From positions 4,263,979 through 4,327,978 of the forward strand of contig BFEA01000012.1 in assembly GCA_003427395.1 (NCBI GenBank): DNA of 64,000 bases. The letters run 5' to 3'. Position numbers and translations under genes: made by a program. Within the stretch, counting starts at the first letter, position 1. Every line of letters starts with the position of its first letter. The DNA is from Chara braunii (lineage: Eukaryota > Streptophyta > Charophyceae > Charales > Characeae). Below the pieces are notes generated by a model. That model had not been told where the DNA came from, made no database searches, and saw nothing but the letters and a program-made list of their open reading frames with translations. Shown one piece after another: positions 32,601 through 43,566 of the stretch.

Positions 32601-33000
32601 CCAACGTAGTTCACTCGAGCATCGGGTAGTTTTTCTGATAAATAGCGTCTTGTGCGCCATCCAGCCTCGTGTCTAAAGAGTGGTTCGGCAAAGGAGGCTA
32701 AAACAAGTCTCTAGTATAATTTCTACTTGTGCCCTTTACAACCTGGGTTGGTATGTTGTAGTGGCTGAGATCAGCACCCGAGAGTTGTTTGTCAAAATAG
32801 TGTTCAGAGGTTGTACCCACAAATCCCATTGAAGACGGATATCATTTTCCTTTCCACAAAGCCCTGCCTAAGTTACCAATCATCTTCTTACCCTCCCTGT
32901 TCTTCGTAGGTTGACTTCTAGAGCGAAGCAAGCAGGTATGAAGGACGAAGAGACCCTAGTGATAGAAGACAGTCAACAAAGATAAGAAAGGAGGATGGGG
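29653..33000. other. Unassigned region
   Basis: No recognisable domain in any frame. A 16-mer GTTGCCTAGAAACTGA occurs twice 45 bp apart (31965-31980, 32010-32025). A small plus ORF at 30485-30601 starts at a Met but shows no family. The regions around 31.6-32.9 kb have interrupted reading frames that could be a very old element. I cannot assign it. Confidence 0.3.
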
Positions 33001-34210
33001 GGAAAAAAACTATCAAAACATAACAAGGAACTAGGAGACAGTACTCGATGAGACTGGGGATGATGGGATATCGCACAACACGAAGGGGAGAAAGATTGAT
33101 CGCTTGGAGAGACCATATTGATCCGGGAGAATTCTTCAAAACCAATCAAATCACATCGTGAGAGGATTAATTCAAGTTCCTCTTTATACGCTATTGTCTT
33201 ACGACTTCGAAGGTTCTCAGAAAGGACTAATAGGGACTTCCTATACAGGGACGGAAGCGGGAAAGAATAGGGGGCGAAGAGCGGTGCGTAGCGGAACCAA
33301 GAGTCAGACGAAGAAAACGAGAAGGAAGGCGAAAAGGAAAAGGGTATGAAAAATAGTTACGGATTTAAGAAAGATGGCACGAAGGAAAATGGTAGGGATT
33401 GCTTGAAATACAGCAGAGGGCGAGGGCATGCATGGCATTGTGCGAAAACAAAAATGCACCGAAACAGTCACACTTTGTCCAGTCCATCTCGAGAACCACT
33501 TCAAGATTGAAAAATTCAAAAACAATATTTGCGCGTGAAATTAGACAAGCGAAGTTTTACACCTATTCATATTTTTTCATAAAATTCATCGAGCCTTCCG
33601 AGATAGATTTTGGGACACTCTTATGCAATGAAGGGCACATCAATGAAAACTTCGCGCAGAAATTTCGGAATTCCTAAGCCGAATAAAATTCCTGTTTCTG
33701 AGTAAATTCATAAATCCTAAAGAAAAGCAAATAAAATTTTTGAAAATCTCGAAAAAACAAAAATAGTTTGAAGTTGGGAGGCCTCGACGACCATTGACTT
33801 CATGCATTACACGCCGACCAAAATGAAGGTACCAAAAAACTCGTTAATGACCGAAAAGAAAAGAGTAGAAAAACAAAGAAATCCAGTAAGTCGTTCAAGC
33901 ATGGACGTTGGCACGTCATGCATCCGCATTATATGTCTTTGCTACATATGAACTCTTGTTTTTGTGCCTTGCTAATCATGCTAGTGTTTGCGGACAGATC
34001 CTTAAAGGATGTTATCAAAAGACATTTTATTTTTTTCTGATTGGTTTGGGTGTGCGTATCATTCTCTGCAACCTCCTCGAATGCCTACAGACACGAAGTG
34101 CTGATCTGCTATCTGTCATAACCCTTCTCTATCGAGTAAATATCACAATGCAATTTTGATTAGACTATTGTTCTGCGTGTGAACATTAATCTTAATTTTA
34201 TTTTATTTTA
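33001..34210. other. Unassigned AT-rich region
   Basis: No domain-bearing ORF. Short basic ORFs only (33158-33349, 33399-33677). Confidence 0.3.
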
Positions 34211-34216
34211 TTTTTT

Positions 34217-34540
34217 ATGAAAAGAATTGTCAAAATGGGTAACTCCAAAACCTCAGGCGGTTCGGGTAAAGGAAAGGATCCGAAGATCCTCAAACTAACA
34301 CCAAAGGTAAAAATCGAGGAGCAGAAAACCGCTTAAGAGATACGAGAAACGATTGAGCGACTATTGAAAGAGAAGAAGGTCGAGGATAAAAGAACTCATG
34401 AAGCCACTGAAAAGGTTGAATTGACCGAATTCTTCCTTAAAGTTGAATCTGGTGAACAATTCAACGAGACCCACAAGAAGTTGTCTGTATGGATCCATTT
34501 AGAGTGCACTGTAGTTACAAATGCTCACACAGACTGATTG
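34217..34540 (+). pseudogene. Possible retroelement gag-start relic (uncertain)
   Basis: From Met at 34217 the frame reads a short basic N-terminus with GNSKTSGGSGKGKDPK. One in-frame TAA at 34334-34336 is followed by a charged helical continuation (IRETIERLLKEKKVEDKR, EFFLKVESGEQFNETHKKL). The composition and position, on the same strand as RNase H-like segments downstream, suggest an old gag start. No diagnostic motif is present. Confidence 0.25.
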
Positions 34541-34979
34541 CACATCATTTCTATAGTAGAGGACCGCCAGACCTAGATAGAGGTTAAGTAGACCTCCCTC
34601 TAAAAAACCCTTGATGACCTCCAGTAGCATTTGCGTGCTCCTACACCCCCACCTTTTATTGCACTCAAATTTCACCCCATTCTCATGCATCCTCCTCTTC
34701 TGTTGAGTTTTCGCGCATTTTAGGTATTAAGACACTTTTCACATTACTTTATTCATATTATTATTTTTTATTAATAATTCAATTATTTTTCATTATAAGG
34801 AATTCTCGGGCGTGGTCCCACTAGCAAAGAGGAGCGGATCGAATGCCTGAATTTAAACGAGTTTATGGAGATGTGCAGAAAATCGAGATTGAACTGCTTT
34901 TCTGCATCTGTGCTTAAAACACAACCAGATTCAAGAGCTCTATCCTATCCTTTTGGCTAGTGGAACCTCGACCCTCATT

Positions 34980-35400
34980 TCAGAAATTGTTGAATATTAT
35001 TCAGTATTATTAAAAAAATTATATTATTATATATGTTTTTAATTTTTTTTTAAATATTTTTTTTTTACCAATTATAAGTAAGATACATAATAATAATCAA
35101 TAGTTTAATAATTAATTGTATAATTTAAATTGTACAATATCAATTTTTTTTCTTTGAACTTTATTCAACTATTACTATCTATGTATGATTTTTTTTTTCT
35201 TCATAAATTAGAATTTTTATCATTCTTTAAAATTATACATAAAGATTTATTATATATTTATTTATATTATTACAATATTTTTAATTTTATACTCTAATTG
35301 GTTTTATTTATCTTGTATATTTTATCTTGTATATATCTCTTTCTATTATTAAGTAAATTCTTGAATTAAAGCACAACTATTTACAATTTCGTTTGCCTAC
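34980..35400. other. Very AT-rich tract
   Basis: Long runs of A/T with almost no G or C and no gene. It separates the gag-like relic from the duplicated retroelement segments. Confidence 0.7.
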
Positions 35401-36116
35401 ACCTGAGGGTTTAAGTTTGCTGTATCAATTTACGAGCACACCTGTTATGCAAAAGGTACGTTGTTAACCTTTGCAGATCTATCATCCATAATTGATTGAT
35501 GATGCATCTTTCAACTTTGACGGATTGCTTTCATTGAGTTTCAGGTTTTCTATTACACTCCCTTTCTTAGGAAAATTGAGTACACCCAAAAGAAAACATG
35601 TTACTCACTCAAGGAGCACAAACAATATTAAACAGTTACCCCTCGACCCCCTTGACTAGGGTCTATAGACTCCCTTGTGTTTGATACCGGGTACCTCAAA
35701 GTGTCACTGCCTGACATATTCATATGGAATCATCTCAACATGGACGAGGCAAATTGGGAGGCTTCTATTAAATCTTATTCGACGGGCTTTCCCTGTTTAA
35801 AGGCAAGTAAGATGACAACAATAATGATCCTCATTGGAAGCTCTATAATAAAGTGGGTTAACTTTGAGGGTTGCAAGTCTCAAAAGCAGCTTGCTAACTG
35901 ATCTATTGCAGTAGGGTTGGCTGAGAGTTTTCAACGCCTTGAGGCAAGGCTTGCAGACAAGGACGAGGCTCATAAGATTGTAGATAAGTTGATTTTGGTC
36001 AGATAAAATACAAAGTTGCTTAATTAAGCTCTACGCAAAATTTGAACGTCTTACCTTCACTCTTGGTTTGTCCATGTTTGAGGAGGACAAACTGGCCTGG
36101 TTACTCAGGGAAACAC

Positions 36117-36527
36117 CTAATAAGTACAACACGATCTTGTACATTGTAGGCCACAAGCACCGACGATTCTTTGGCAGAGCACCCTTGGACATGGTGGTTG
36201 CACTTGATGTTCAATAAACATCCTACTACTCATATAAGATTGTCTATGAACCTTGTCCCTTTGACACAACTCACAAGTTTTAAAGTACGAGTAAGAAAGA
36301 TTGTCCAAAACAATATACGTCTTTAGAAATTCAAAGTGACCGCAAGCATCGTGACTTTTTGATATCAGATGACTAATCATATTGCTATTATTAAGAATGT
36401 AAGAACGATATTTCACCTCATTGACGATATACAACAAGTCTGAAATCATGGCATAGTCTGATTCAAAATTGTGGTTAGGTTGCAGAATTTTAATGATGGC
36501 GCAAAAGATTGGGTTATGAGGCAACAC
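36117..36527 (-). pseudogene. Integrase zinc-binding region of a second Ty3/gypsy element
   Basis: The minus frame contains SKSHDACGHFEFLKTY and, about 20 residues on, CELCQRDKVHRQ. This is the H-x4-H / C-x2-C integrase zinc module with its conserved CxxCQRxK end. The catalytic core that should follow is not readable. The unit-2 copy (about 37590-37690) keeps SHD..HFEFLK but the CxxC end is degraded. Confidence 0.7.
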
Positions 36528-36829
36528 ATCTGCAATACCTTGTCACGTGGAATCAACAAAAAAGTAAGTATTGCCAATGGTAGTAAAAATGTCAGGTCCC
36601 TTATTATCGCACGTTTTTTTGTATTACAATTCAAAGTCAAAACCGTGTATGAATTGAATGTATTTTACCAGCTTATCAATGAACTAATTTTGGGTCTTCA
36701 ACCATTACAATGTGTCATTATTTGATGACACGTATGGGAATATATACAGCTCTTTCACATACACACTTATTTATCAATTCACTTTCTCCACATTAATTTT
36801 TTTTTTCACCCTAACGCCTGTTTTCAAAA

Positions 36830-36965
36830 CTTTCTGACCCTACCTTACCGTTTGTATTGAATATTGATGCAAATCAGTACGAATTTGTTGTAGTTTCTCA
36901 ACAGAATGGTGAGATTAACCTGAAGGAATTGTATATTCTCATTTGTGCCCTCAAACAAATATGTA
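36830..36965 (+). pseudogene. RNase H-like fragment (unit 1)
   Basis: On the plus strand LPFVLNIDANQYEF-VVSQQNGEINLKELY resembles the first RNase H motif of Ty3 elements ('PFvv.tDAS.ygiGavL.Q'). It is opposite in strand to the integrase-type finger 450 bp away, so the locus is rearranged. Confidence 0.5.
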
Positions 36966-37135
36966 CCCTCAAAATGATGAGATGAACCTGAAAAACTGCA
37001 CCAGATTTTGTAATAATTTGCATCATAGTCAATACGAATGGTATGGTAGGGTCAGACTGTTTCAAATCAACCGCCAGGGTGAGGACTTTCTTTAATGTGG
37101 AGAAAGCGGATTGACATATACGTGACGTGGTAGAT

Positions 37136-38410
37136 TGAGAGGTCTCTATTAAATCTTATTTAAAGGGCTTTCCCTGTCCAAAGGCAGGTAAGATAACAAC
37201 AACAGTGACCCTCATTGAAAGCTATGCACTATAGTGGGTTAACTTTGAGGCTTGCAGAAAAAGAGAAGCCTCATAAGACTGTAGATAAGTTGATTTTGAT
37301 AAGATAAAATACAGAGTTGCTTAATTAAACTCTGTGCAAAATTTGAACGCCTTACCTTCACTTTTGGTTTGTCCATGTTTGAGGAGGATAAGTTGGCCTG
37401 CTTACTCAAGACAACACCTAAGAAGTACAACACGACCTTGTACACTGAAGAACACAAGTACCGACGGTTCTTTGGCCGAACACCCTTGGACATGATGATT
37501 GCACTTTATATTCAATCCACTTCCTCATACTCATATAAGATTGTCTATGAACCTTATCGCTTTGACATACTCATAAGTTTTCAAGTACGAGTAGAAAGGT
37601 TCTCCAAGAACAATAAAGGACTTTAGAAATTCAAAGTGGGCACGAACGTCATGACTCTTTGATATTAGATGACTGAACATATTACTATTATTAGGAATGT
37701 AGAAACATTATTTCCCCTTATCAACAATATACAACAAGTCTAAAGTCATGACATGGTCTGACTCACAATTGGGGTTAGATTGCATAATTATATTGATGGA
37801 GCCAAAGATTGGCTTATGAGGCAACACATCTGCAATGTCTTTTCAGGTGGAATCAACAAAAAAGTAAGTATTGCCAATGGTAGCAAAAATGTCAGGTTTC
37901 TCATTATCGCACGTTTTTTTGTGCTTCAGTTCAAAGTCAAAACCGTTTATGAATTGAATGTATTTTACCGGCTTATCGATGAACTAATCGCAAATTTTCA
38001 TCCAGTGCAACGTGCCACATATGAGATCATACAATTCCTTCACATACACACTTACATGTCAATTCATTTTTTCCACATTAAAGAAAGTTTTCACCCTAGC
38101 GCCTGATTTGAAACTCTCTGACCCTATCTTATCGGTTGTATTGACTATTAATGCAAATCACTACAAATTCGGTGCAATTCTTCAGCAAAATGATGAGATT
38201 ATCCTAAAGAAATTATATATTCTCATATGTACCCTCAAACAAATATGTACCCTTAAAATGATGTTACGAACCTGAAGAACTGCACCAAATTTTGTACTGA
38301 TTTGCATCATTAGTCAATACGAACGGTAAGGTGGTTCATAGATATTCAAAATAGGCACCAAGATGAAGATTTGCTTTAAGATGAAAAAAGTGAATTAACA
38401 TATACGTATG
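37136..38410. repeat. Direct duplication of retroelement segment, unit 2
   Basis: Second copy of 35755-37125. It lies almost immediately after unit 1, giving a tandem arrangement of about 1.3-kb units. Confidence 0.85.
38080..38275 (+). pseudogene. RNase H-like fragment (unit 2)
   Basis: Plus-strand APDLKLSDPILSVVLTINANH then YKFGAILQQNDE. 'AP.LkLpDp...v..tdAs.y.fGAiLqQ.d' is the Ty3 RT-RNase H junction. The catalytic Asp is replaced by Asn in this copy (INAN for tDAS). Confidence 0.6.
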
Positions 38411-38737
38411 TATGTCAAGGGAATATCCTTAGCTAGCAGGCTAGTTATGGGAGTAATAAAATTAATAAATTAATCTTATAATTACTATAAAAATGATTGG
38501 ATATCAGTAACTTTGAAATTATGTGTATTTACATTGTAATGATCTTAATGGACAGTCATTTACTTTTGATGGTTATATGATTCCAAAAAATGATCCAGAA
38601 TTGAGATGATTGAAGGATTGTACAAGTAAAAAACTCATTTACGCAGCATGACATTTTTGTAGTAGGATGTTGGACTCGTAAAAGATCTGGTATCTCTAAC
38701 TGTCTCTAGATGTGACTAGCCCCTAACAACGACATCT
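38411..38737. other. Unassigned AT-rich sequence
   Basis: No motif recognised between unit 2 and the RT relic. Confidence 0.3.
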
Positions 38738-39160
38738 TTAGAGGTTTCCAACAAAGGTCGTCTGCAAAAATCGTATGTCGTAGATACACAACATAATAAA
38801 TACAAAAACTCTGTCAATTTTGTATTTGTTTTCTATCCCAATATGTATTTTTTTTCTACGATGATCAGCATGGTCTTCAACAATGTTGGTGAATACCAAA
38901 ATATTATTCAAATACACAACAACAAAGTTTTCCAAATATGGTTTGAAAATGCAATTTATTTCAATCTGAAAATTACATGATGCACTGCACAAAGCAAATG
39001 GGACGACCGGATACTCATAGCCATCATATCGGGTTTTAAAGGTTGTTTTGTGCACATGCTCGTCAACCATTTTGATATGATGATACCTGAATTTAGTATC
39101 ATATTTGCAAAAAACTTTGCAACCCTCCACCATATCCAACAAGCTATCGATCTTATGCAA
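38738..39160 (-). pseudogene. Reverse transcriptase relic of second Ty3/gypsy element
   Basis: Clear RT blocks on the minus strand: KIDSLLDMVEGCKVFCKYD, FRYHHIKMVDEHVHKTTF, TRYDGYEYPVVPFAL and the catalytic box VVYLNNILVFT. The YxDD box reads YLNN, so both catalytic Asp are lost. The N-terminal RT part continues to about 39300 with stops. Order protease then RT on the minus strand fits Ty3/gypsy. Confidence 0.85.
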
Positions 39161-39652
39161 GGGCTAAAAACTCTTTCTAGTGCTCTTATTCAGACCTTTG
39201 TAATATATAGACATCCTGATTACACCACTTGCCTTTGGAAAAAATCATTTCGTTTTTTTGTCAAGTATTCTAATTACTTCCTCAACTCATCCAGTTGAGT
39301 AGGTGACACTTTGTAGACTATTTACTTGAAACACGTAACATAATTTGGATGTCATGCTTCGTTTGTATATGGACAAGTGCAGTAGACTTTGTGCAAATCA
39401 ACAAACTCTTCAACCACTTGTTGAATGCAAACATCAATTTATGAAAGAAAGAGGTGTTAATTTGTTTGAGTGACATAAGTCACAAACAATTTTTATAGAC
39501 AAATTGTAAAATTTTATGGTTTTCACGCAGTAACTTATCTCAAGATTATGATTAGTAACTAAAAAACAATATCTTAGCTCATCTTGTTCATTCTTCAGTT
39601 GAGCGTCAGACAAAGCATAGTCAATTGAAGGATTGGTGACCTTCAACCACTT

Positions 39653-39895
39653 CTATCTGATTACTAGATCATATGGAAGGTGAGGGAAGACATAAAAGAA
39701 TAAATATGTTTTAATTTTCTTTTTGTTGTTAAAGGCGAACGATACACTTTTAACCAACAGTTTCCTTGAGAAAGAATGTGAGGTACCTAGCTTAATATCA
39801 AGACAATGCTTGAGGTTTGGAACCTTGAGACCAGGATGAAGTTCCTGAATTTTTTTCGATGAAATGAAATTTCTGGTTGCTCCACAGTCAAGCAT
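39653..39895 (-). pseudogene. Retropepsin relic of second Ty3/gypsy element
   Basis: Starts with LDCGATRNFISSKKI, the aspartic protease active-site motif in the D-C/S-G-A-T-x-N-F-I form, and ends LPYDLVIR, which resembles the conserved 'YDviLG' strand. It is upstream of the RT relic on the same strand. Confidence 0.75.
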
Positions 39896-40660
39896 GATTT
39901 TTTTCTGGTTTTATTAATTTGAGGGAGGAGCATGAAAAGTTCCAATCTATTCTTCGTCGCCTGAAGATGAAAAAAACAACAATGGTCACTAATCTCATAA
40001 GAGTTCATCAATAAAAGTTTCAATGTATAAGAACATTCAATCCTCTAAGGCCATACAAAAATCAGGCTCGTATTTTGATTCCTTGCATGACAGAAAGAGA
40101 GTCGGTTCAACGGAATTCGTTGTAGTTTTTGTTGGCCAGAGTAGTTTTATGAATGACCGCTGTCCCTATGATTCAATTAAGGGTGATCCTTCACATAAAA
40201 CTCACCCTCATACCCAAAATAAAATTTCCTTTCCTTCCTCTTATGTGATCGAGTGCTTCTAATCAAAGTCATCAATGCGTGACCCAACATTTGGCCAACA
40301 AGGGCTGATGATGCTTCTCCATCCTAGCCAGCTCGGAGAATTGACCCGCCCTAGTCAACGTCTGTCGAGTCATCATCAAATTTTATGACATATTTACCTC
40401 ATGTCCCTTCTTTCAACTTTAAGAGGAAGAGGTAGTATCCATCTGGACAAATAATCTATGACAGATTTAACTTATTATTTAGAAGTTATTTGAAATGTTT
40501 ACACACATGTAACGCTCATTAAAAGAGATTGTAAATATGAAAATCATAGTACACTATATTACTAGTTTATGTTTGGAACAAAAGAAAAACAAAAGTTCAT
40601 TCACATTATTTTATCGCGTATTCTTGTTCGAAGTTTTTATGAACAATAATGTTTCTTTAA
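39896..40660. other. Unassigned AT-rich sequence
   Basis: By position the 5' portion may be decayed gag of the second element, but no gag or zinc-knuckle motif is readable. Confidence 0.3.
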
Positions 40661-40663
40661 AAA

Positions 40664-41054
40664 GATGTTAAATTTCAACAACGCTAAATCTCTGCAGCGG
40701 GTCTCCATCTGCCCTGGCCTTATTCGGCTATTTGCCAGTTTAGCCTGTGTGACTTTGCCAGTTTGGCCTGTGAGACTAGGTCGTGGCCTGACCCCACAGG
40801 CCGTGTATTGTTCCAGTCCAGTCCAGTCCACTCCTACCCGGTACCATTGTCGGTACCAGACCAGTCCAGTCCAGCCCTGTCAGTTCGTTAGGGGTATACC
40901 CCAGTTGTTGTCTGTTTTTCAGATCATTCTTCATTCGACAACTTTGGAGTACATGCGTGTTAAGTCCGCGTTGGAGCTTCGCTGTCCCTTCCAGCTCCAT
41001 CTCCATCTCCTCCCCCTCAACCTTTCGTCCGCCATCCCGGCGGGTCCGTCACAC
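40664..41054 (+). mobile_element. LTR end of a third retroelement (approximate left boundary)
   Basis: Defined by the PBS that follows. It contains a 23-bp tandem repeat (40732-40777), CAGTC-based repeats (about 40822-40838 and 40861-40873) and GGTACC inverted pairs around 40839-40858. It ends GTCCGTCACAC next to the PBS. No second LTR is visible, and the assembly gap lies 240 bp downstream. Confidence 0.5.
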
Positions 41055-41066
41055 TGGTATCAGAGC
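41055..41066 (+). promoter_or_regulatory. Primer-binding site (initiator Met tRNA)
   Basis: TGGTATCAGAGC is the standard complement of the 3' end of initiator Met tRNA used by many plant LTR retrotransposons. It is immediately followed by a near-perfect inverted repeat (41063-41083, GAGCGGGAA..TTCCCCGCTC). Confidence 0.85.
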
Positions 41067-41105
41067 GGGAACGTTCCCCGCTCCCACCCACCTTGATCCC
41101 CACAG

Positions 41106-41293
41106 TTGAAAAAAACGGTGCAAACCCGAAAGCGGGTTTTTGAGGTGTTTTTCGGGCGTTTTCGTGGTAAACAACTGACGAAAAGGTGCAGCGACGACGG
41201 AGCGAGAAGGCGCCGACACGTGCGCGCAAGCCCCAAGACCAAGACCGCCACACACGCACACGCACGCGCCACGTGCCCACGCTGCCCCGCCCC
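41106..41293 (+). other. Leader/start region of third retroelement, cut by gap
   Basis: Downstream of the PBS, an open frame from 41106 runs into the gap. It is Arg/Lys-rich and has no domain. A clean AAACCCG-AAAG-CGGGTTT hairpin lies at 41122-41139. It could be the leader or the start of gag. Confidence 0.35.
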
Positions 41294-42073
41294 NNNNNNN
41301 NNNNNNNNNNNNNNNNNNNNNNNNNNNNNNNNNNNNNNNNNNNNNNNNNNNNNNNNNNNNNNNNNNNNNNNNNNNNNNNNNNNNNNNNNNNNNNNNNNNN
41401 NNNNNNNNNNNNNNNNNNNNNNNNNNNNNNNNNNNNNNNNNNNNNNNNNNNNNNNNNNNNNNNNNNNNNNNNNNNNNNNNNNNNNNNNNNNNNNNNNNNN
41501 NNNNNNNNNNNNNNNNNNNNNNNNNNNNNNNNNNNNNNNNNNNNNNNNNNNNNNNNNNNNNNNNNNNNNNNNNNNNNNNNNNNNNNNNNNNNNNNNNNNN
41601 NNNNNNNNNNNNNNNNNNNNNNNNNNNNNNNNNNNNNNNNNNNNNNNNNNNNNNNNNNNNNNNNNNNNNNNNNNNNNNNNNNNNNNNNNNNNNNNNNNNN
41701 NNNNNNNNNNNNNNNNNNNNNNNNNNNNNNNNNNNNNNNNNNNNNNNNNNNNNNNNNNNNNNNNNNNNNNNNNNNNNNNNNNNNNNNNNNNNNNNNNNNN
41801 NNNNNNNNNNNNNNNNNNNNNNNNNNNNNNNNNNNNNNNNNNNNNNNNNNNNNNNNNNNNNNNNNNNNNNNNNNNNNNNNNNNNNNNNNNNNNNNNNNNN
41901 NNNNNNNNNNNNNNNNNNNNNNNNNNNNNNNNNNNNNNNNNNNNNNNNNNNNNNNNNNNNNNNNNNNNNNNNNNNNNNNNNNNNNNNNNNNNNNNNNNNN
42001 NNNNNNNNNNNNNNNNNNNNNNNNNNNNNNNNNNNNNNNNNNNNNNNNNNNNNNNNNNNNNNNNNNNNNNNNN
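41294..42073. other. Assembly gap (780 N)
   Basis: All N. Open frames reported across it are artefacts. Confidence 1.
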
Positions 42074-42074
42074 G

Positions 42075-42100
42075 TTCACACCCCATCACAAGCCAGCAAA
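42075..42100. repeat. 26-bp direct repeat, left copy
   Basis: Exactly identical to 42500-42525; contains CACCCCATCACAAGCCAGC. Its left side is hidden by the gap, so the true repeat may be longer. On the minus strand both copies begin TGCTGG, compatible with LTR starts. Confidence 0.9.
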
Positions 42101-42335
42101 ACATCCACGAAACAAAGAAAGGTCTGTCACAGCCAAAAAATACACTCCAGACACGCCGCTGGTACTAGAGGCACAGCATGGCCGCCTAGTAACGGCCCCG
42201 ACCACTGCCGCTCAACCTGACCGGAAAAAACCGTAGCAGGAGGCTAGCGAAGTCGTAGCATATATCGTCACAAAAAGAACTGCCCGGTAAATCGTTGGCA
42301 AGGAGAGAGAAAAGGACAACAAACGAGGGGCTGTG

Positions 42336-42395
42336 ACAAACTGTTTCGTCGGAGTTTCACCGACTCATCAGGAGGCTGAACCCTCAACAGTCTGC
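42336..42395 (-). ncRNA. Hammerhead ribozyme, type III
   Basis: Self-cleaving RNA, read on the minus strand 42395 to 42336. Helix III is 9 bp with two G-U pairs: GCAGACTGT with ACAGTTTGT. The cleavage site is NUH = GUU, predicted between 42386 and 42385. Helix I is GAGG/CCTC closing a loop (42381-42376). Next come the core CTGATGA (42371-42365), helix II GTCGG/CCGAC with loop TGAAACT (42364-42348), and core GAAA (42347-42344). All invariant core nucleotides are present. GUU is an allowed but less common triplet than GUC. Such ribozymes occur in plant retrozymes and in Penelope-like elements. The two 26-bp direct repeats flanking it suggest a small element. Confidence 0.88.
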
Positions 42396-42499
42396 AGAAT
42401 CCCCTCACTGATTACACTGGAAGTGATAATTCACCTTAACCAAAATCAAAGTAGACTATCACTCACCCACACCAGAAGGAAAACTTTACAGACTGTCGA

Positions 42500-42525
42500 T
42501 TCACACCCCATCACAAGCCAGCAAA
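42500..42525. repeat. 26-bp direct repeat, right copy
   Basis: Identical to 42075-42100. Followed by an AT-rich microsatellite (42525-42575). Confidence 0.9.
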
Positions 42526-42575
42526 TATATATATGTATATATTTCGTATATATATCATCATAATCATCATATATA

Positions 42576-42830
42576 TTCTTCACTATATTTCCACTGCTGC
42601 AGCAACAGTTTGGCAGCAGTTCAAGATTACCCCCTGGCTAGGGGGCTGTGCAACTGTGGCAGCGGGGTGGTTGATCAAGATCCCAGCCAACCCTGAAACA
42701 TCATCATCATTGTCTTCTATTGCTGCGGCAGAAGGTCAGCAGCATCTTGAAGACCAAGATCCTGTGGATCTTGGTAGTGTTCTGTTCTTGGCCACCCAAG
42801 AGCTTAGTATCACTATGCTACCCACTAATA
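42576..42830. other. Unassigned segment with an open frame
   Basis: The plus frame 42533-43249 is open through a more gene-like stretch (WQQFKITPWLGGCATVAAG, EDQDPVDLGSVLFLATQEL) before the pyrimidine tract. I recognise no family, and the latter half is compositional. Confidence 0.3.
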
Positions 42831-43150
42831 TACTCTCCCCCAACCCCTTTTCTCTCACCCCCATTATCTACTCATCCTTTCTAACCCTACCATTACTCCC
42901 CCCTCCTACCTACCTCTTCACTCATCTTCCACAACCTTTTTTTTTTTCCTTCTCTCCTCTCTGCCCCACTCACCATCTTCTACTAATCTCATCTCCTCCT
43001 CTCCACCTTTTCCATATCCTTCTCTCTCATTCTACCACCCTCCTCTCTCTCTTTCCCCCCCAAGTACAACCCCATTATCCCCATCTCCCACTTCACTCTT
43101 TCTCTTTCCCTCACATATTCCTCTCTTTCTTTATCACTCTTTCATCCCCC
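42831..43150. repeat. Long pyrimidine-rich tract
   Basis: About 320 bp of mostly C and T on the plus strand. ORFs through it reflect composition. Confidence 0.85.
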
Positions 43151-43566
43151 CTTAGGATAACGGACTTGATACGTGAAGCCGGTCTCATTCCAGACCATAC
43201 GTTACTGTCCATGTCTCAAGCAGGCGACGGGCGTATACGTGGACAGTAAGCCACGACTGAATTCGTGCTCAATGTCAATAGAGAGTCCGAGACTTGAGAA
43301 TACACGCGGCACTAGATTGCCTGAGAAGGTCACGCAAGGACCTAAACCTTCACCACCCTCCCAACTTCGAATTTTTCTGTTTTTCTTCTTTTGTCTTTCT
43401 TTTTAATTGAAATCTCCTCTTTCTTTTTCCAAAAAAAATTCGAATTACCACCTTCTTTTTTTATTTTCTGATTTATTTTATTATATTTTTTATTTATTCT
43501 GAATATTCGAATTTCTTTGCGGCATCCTCAAATCTGATTAGGATTTAGTCATTCTTCCTTTCGACA
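43151..43566. other. Unassigned sequence
   Basis: AT-rich after 43370. No gene or RNA recognised. Confidence 0.3.

Larger units (their letters stand above)
35755..37125. repeat. Direct duplication of retroelement segment, unit 1
   Basis: Matches 37136-38410 in order: TCTATTAAATCTTATT..GGGCTTTCCCTGT; TCCATGTTTGAGGAGGA; GTACAACACGA; CGACGNTTCTTTGGC; CTCATATAAGATTGTCTATGAACC; GGCAACACATCTGCAAT; AAAAAAGTAAGTATTGCCAATGG; GCACGTTTTTTTGT. Divergence of roughly 10-15% by eye. Contains an integrase-type finger on the minus strand and an RNase H-like stretch on the plus strand. Confidence 0.85.

Noticed and set aside
41049-42236. Long open frames across the assembly gap (339-376 residues)
   Set aside because: Most of their length is N, so they are artefacts of reading through unknown bases.
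42533-43249. 238-residue plus ORF
   Set aside because: The second half is a pyrimidine tract and the first half has no family; kept only as an unassigned segment.
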